Source of the DNA: Prosthecobacter debontii
Lineage (GTDB): Bacteria; Verrucomicrobiota; Verrucomicrobiia; Verrucomicrobiales; Akkermansiaceae
Direction of reading: 5' to 3'
DNA length: 5,177 bases
NCBI GenBank assembly: GCA_945883455.1
Contig: CAMCXJ010000147.1
Coordinates: 1 to 5,177 of the forward strand
A program made the translations under genes and the position numbers. Shown here piece by piece: positions 3,814-5,177 of this stretch. The first letter of the stretch is position 1; every line of letters starts with the position of its first letter. A model generated the notes under the pieces. It made no database searches. It was given only the letters and a program-made list of their open reading frames with translations, and had not been told where the DNA came from.

Positions 3814-5177
3814 ATGAGTTTTTCGGGGAGGTGGAATTATCCGGGTGAGTTGCCGGTGGTGGAGAGGCGGGAGGAGATCATCGCCGCGATCCGGGAGAAT
3901 CAGGTGGTGGTGGTGGTTTCCGATACGGGCTCTGGCAAGACGACGCAGTTGCCGAAGATGGTAGCGGAAGCGCTTTCCGGAGACTCAAGACGGCAAGACA
4001 CAAGACACAAGATCATTGGGTGCACGCAGCCGCGGCGGATTGCGGCGGTGAGTGTGGCGAAGCGGGTGGCGGAGGAACTGGCGGTGCCGTTGGGGGATTT
4101 CGTGGGTTACCAGGTGAGGTTCGATGACAGGACTTCGCGGGAGACGCGGATCAAGTTCATGACGGACGGCATCCTGTTGGCGGAGACGCAGGGCGATGCG
4201 GGCTTGGCGAAATACGACGCGCTGATTCTCGATGAGGCGCATGAGCGGTCGCTGAACATTGATTTCTTGCTGGGCTATCTGAAGCGGCTGCTCGAAAAGA
4301 GAAAGGATCTGCGGGTGGTGATTTCCTCGGCGACGCTCGACGCAGGTGCTTTCGCCGCGTTCTTCAAAGGAACTCCCCAATCATCAATATTCAATCATCA
4401 ATCATCAATCCAGCGAGTGCCGGTGATCGAGGCTCCGGGGCGGATGTTTCCGGTGGCGGAGTTTTTTCTGCCGGGCAAGGACGACGAGGAACTGGCGTCG
4501 CTAGTGGCGCGGGGGATGGATCAGCTCAATGACATCGATCCGATGGGCGACACCCTCATTTTCCTGCCGGGCGAGCGCGAGATCCGCGAGTGTGCGGATG
4601 CGCTGGAGGGTCGGCGCTACAAAAATACGGAAGTGCTGCCGCTGTTCGCGCGGCTGGGCATGGCAGAGCAGCAACGGGTGTTCGAGCCGGGTCGGCTGCG
4701 GCGCATCGTGCTGGCGACAAATGTGGCGGAAACGAGCCTGACGATTCCGCGCATCGCTTGCGTGCTGGACAGCGGGCTGGCACGGGTGAGCCGGTGGAAC
4801 GCGGCGAAGGGCGTGCAGCGCCTGCAGGTGGAGCCGGTAAGCCAGGCAAGCGCGAGGCAGCGGAAAGGGCGTTGCGGGCGGGTGCGGGACGGCGTTTGCC
4901 TGCGGCTTTATGCGGAGGAGGATTTGCTGGATCGGCCGGATTTCACGGAGCCGGAGATTCGCCGTAGCTCGCTGGCGGGTGTGATCCTGCGGATGAAATC
5001 GCTGGGGCTGCCGGAGATTTCCGAGTTCCCTTTCCTCGATCCGCCGAACCCGAAGGCGGTGGCCGAGGGATACCGGACGCTGCGCGAGGTTGGCGCGCTC
5101 GATACGGACAGGGAGCTGACAGAAATCGGCCTGGAGCTGGCGCGGCTGCCGGTGGATCCGCGCATGGGGCGGATGCT
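3814..5177 (+). CDS. hrpA: ATP-dependent RNA helicase HrpA (DEAH box), 3' end cut by the window
   Basis: HrpA is a DEAH-box RNA helicase; in E. coli it acts on mRNA and stalled ribosomes. ATG 3814 follows GGAAAG (3798-3803), and the frame is open for 454 codons to the window edge. Motifs in order: I, SDTGSGKTTQLPK (36-48); Ia, TQPRRIAA (71-78); Ib, FMTDGILL (115-122); II, DEAHERS (140-146); III, SAT (172-174); IV, FLPGERE (250-256); V, TNVAETSLTIP (302-312); VI, QRKGRCGR (349-356). The QRKGRCGR form of motif VI points to HrpA rather than HrpB. The winged-helix/HA2 region begins after about 370; the rest lies outside (E. coli HrpA is about 1300 residues). Oddities: motif I starts S-D rather than the usual G-E; residues 57-67 and 188-200 are encoded by heptamer repeats; codons are strikingly G-ending (30 GTG and no GTC for Val). 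An active protein is likely, as no motif is broken. Confidence 0.95.
   Translation, partial: MSFSGRWNYPGELPVVERREEIIAAIRENQVVVVVSDTGSGKTTQLPKMVAEALSGDSRRQDTRHKIIGCTQPRRIAAVSVAKRVAEELAVPLGDFVGYQVRFDDRTSRETRIKFMTDGILLAETQGDAGLAKYDALILDEAHERSLNIDFLLGYLKRLLEKRKDLRVVISSATLDAGAFAAFFKGTPQSSIFNHQSSIQRVPVIEAPGRMFPVAEFFLPGKDDEELASLVARGMDQLNDIDPMGDTLIFLPGEREIRECADALEGRRYKNTEVLPLFARLGMAEQQRVFEPGRLRRIVLATNVAETSLTIPRIACVLDSGLARVSRWNAAKGVQRLQVEPVSQASARQRKGRCGRVRDGVCLRLYAEEDLLDRPDFTEPEIRRSSLAGVILRMKSLGLPEISEFPFLDPPNPKAVAEGYRTLREVGALDTDRELTEIGLELARLPVDPRMGRM
3981..4014. repeat. CAAGACA heptamer repeat inside hrpA
   Basis: CAAGACA occurs at 3994-4000 and 4001-4007, then CAAGATC at 4008-4014. It is preceded by a one-base-longer unit, CAAGACGG (3986-3993), and a partial AGACT. 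It encodes hrpA residues 57-67 (DSRRQDTRHKI), between motif I and motif Ia. In E. coli HrpA, as I recall it, about 15 residues separate QLPK from TQPRR; here there are 22, so roughly seven residues (21 bases, three heptamers) look inserted in frame. KTQD/DTRH peptides from such repeats are familiar to me from environmental genomes. Confidence 0.75.
4378..4410. repeat. CAATCAT heptamer repeat inside hrpA
   Basis: Units are CAATCAT (4378-4384), CAATATT (4385-4391), CAATCAT (4392-4398), CAATCAT (4399-4405) and partial CAATC (4406-4410). The array is A/T-rich within a very GC-rich gene. It encodes hrpA residues 188/189-199 (QSSIFNHQSSI), after motif III (SAT) and before the conserved VIEAPGRMFPV strand. 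Family members, as I recall them, run almost directly from the FxxFF helix into (A/V)PVIE, so about 12-16 residues appear to be extra. The frame is kept. Confidence 0.82.

Noticed and set aside
3985..4380. 131-codon frame on the - strand over hrpA
   Set aside because: It is a shadow of the DEAH helicase motifs; the Arg/His-rich translation is typical of antisense GC-rich DNA.
3981..4410. CRISPR array or frameshifted hrpA pseudogene suggested by the repeats
   Set aside because: The units are only seven bases with no spacers, and the helicase frame remains open with motifs I to VI intact across both arrays.

Overview
The window reads as chromosomal DNA of a moderately GC-rich environmental bacterium. 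Verrucomicrobiota (Luteolibacter/Verrucomicrobiales-like) is my best guess. That guess rests on the style of the core genes and on three short-period repeats that I recall from such genomes; no taxonomic marker is present, so hold it loosely. Every gene I can support lies on the + strand.

Layout. Positions 1-128 hold no gene I can support, only an imperfect hairpin (23-58). A small membrane-anchored zinc-ribbon protein follows (129-368). Next is a tight cluster: a PhoB-type response regulator (414-1127), a PhoR-type histidine kinase overlapping it by ATGA (1124-2338), and nadD (2348-2920) nine bases later. A Pho-box-like or palindromic site (378-396) lies just upstream of phoB. After nadD comes a 10-bp tandem repeat (2933-2972), then a class III Fic AMP-transferase gene (3001-3606). 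A 207-base gap with no convincing gene follows (3607-3813). The window closes inside a large DEAH-box RNA helicase, hrpA (3814 to beyond 5177).

How the genes fit together. PhoB and PhoR form a two-component pair, most likely for phosphate limitation, and the site in front of phoB suggests autoregulation. NadD (NAD synthesis) probably shares their transcript by position rather than by function. Fic is a self-inhibited AMP-transferase whose relatives modify DNA gyrase or themselves; no separate antitoxin gene is visible. HrpA is an ATP-dependent RNA helicase with every motif from I to VI present.

The most unusual signal is the repeats. Two different heptamer repeats (CAAGACA and CAATCAT types) sit inside the hrpA reading frame without breaking it, each at a loop between helicase motifs. 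A third repeat, with a 10-bp period, lies between nadD and fic. They look like short dispersed repeats, two of which have become protein sequence. hrpA also has a codon style (almost all G-ending) unlike the C-ending phoR and nadD. I did not find a clearly new multi-gene system.
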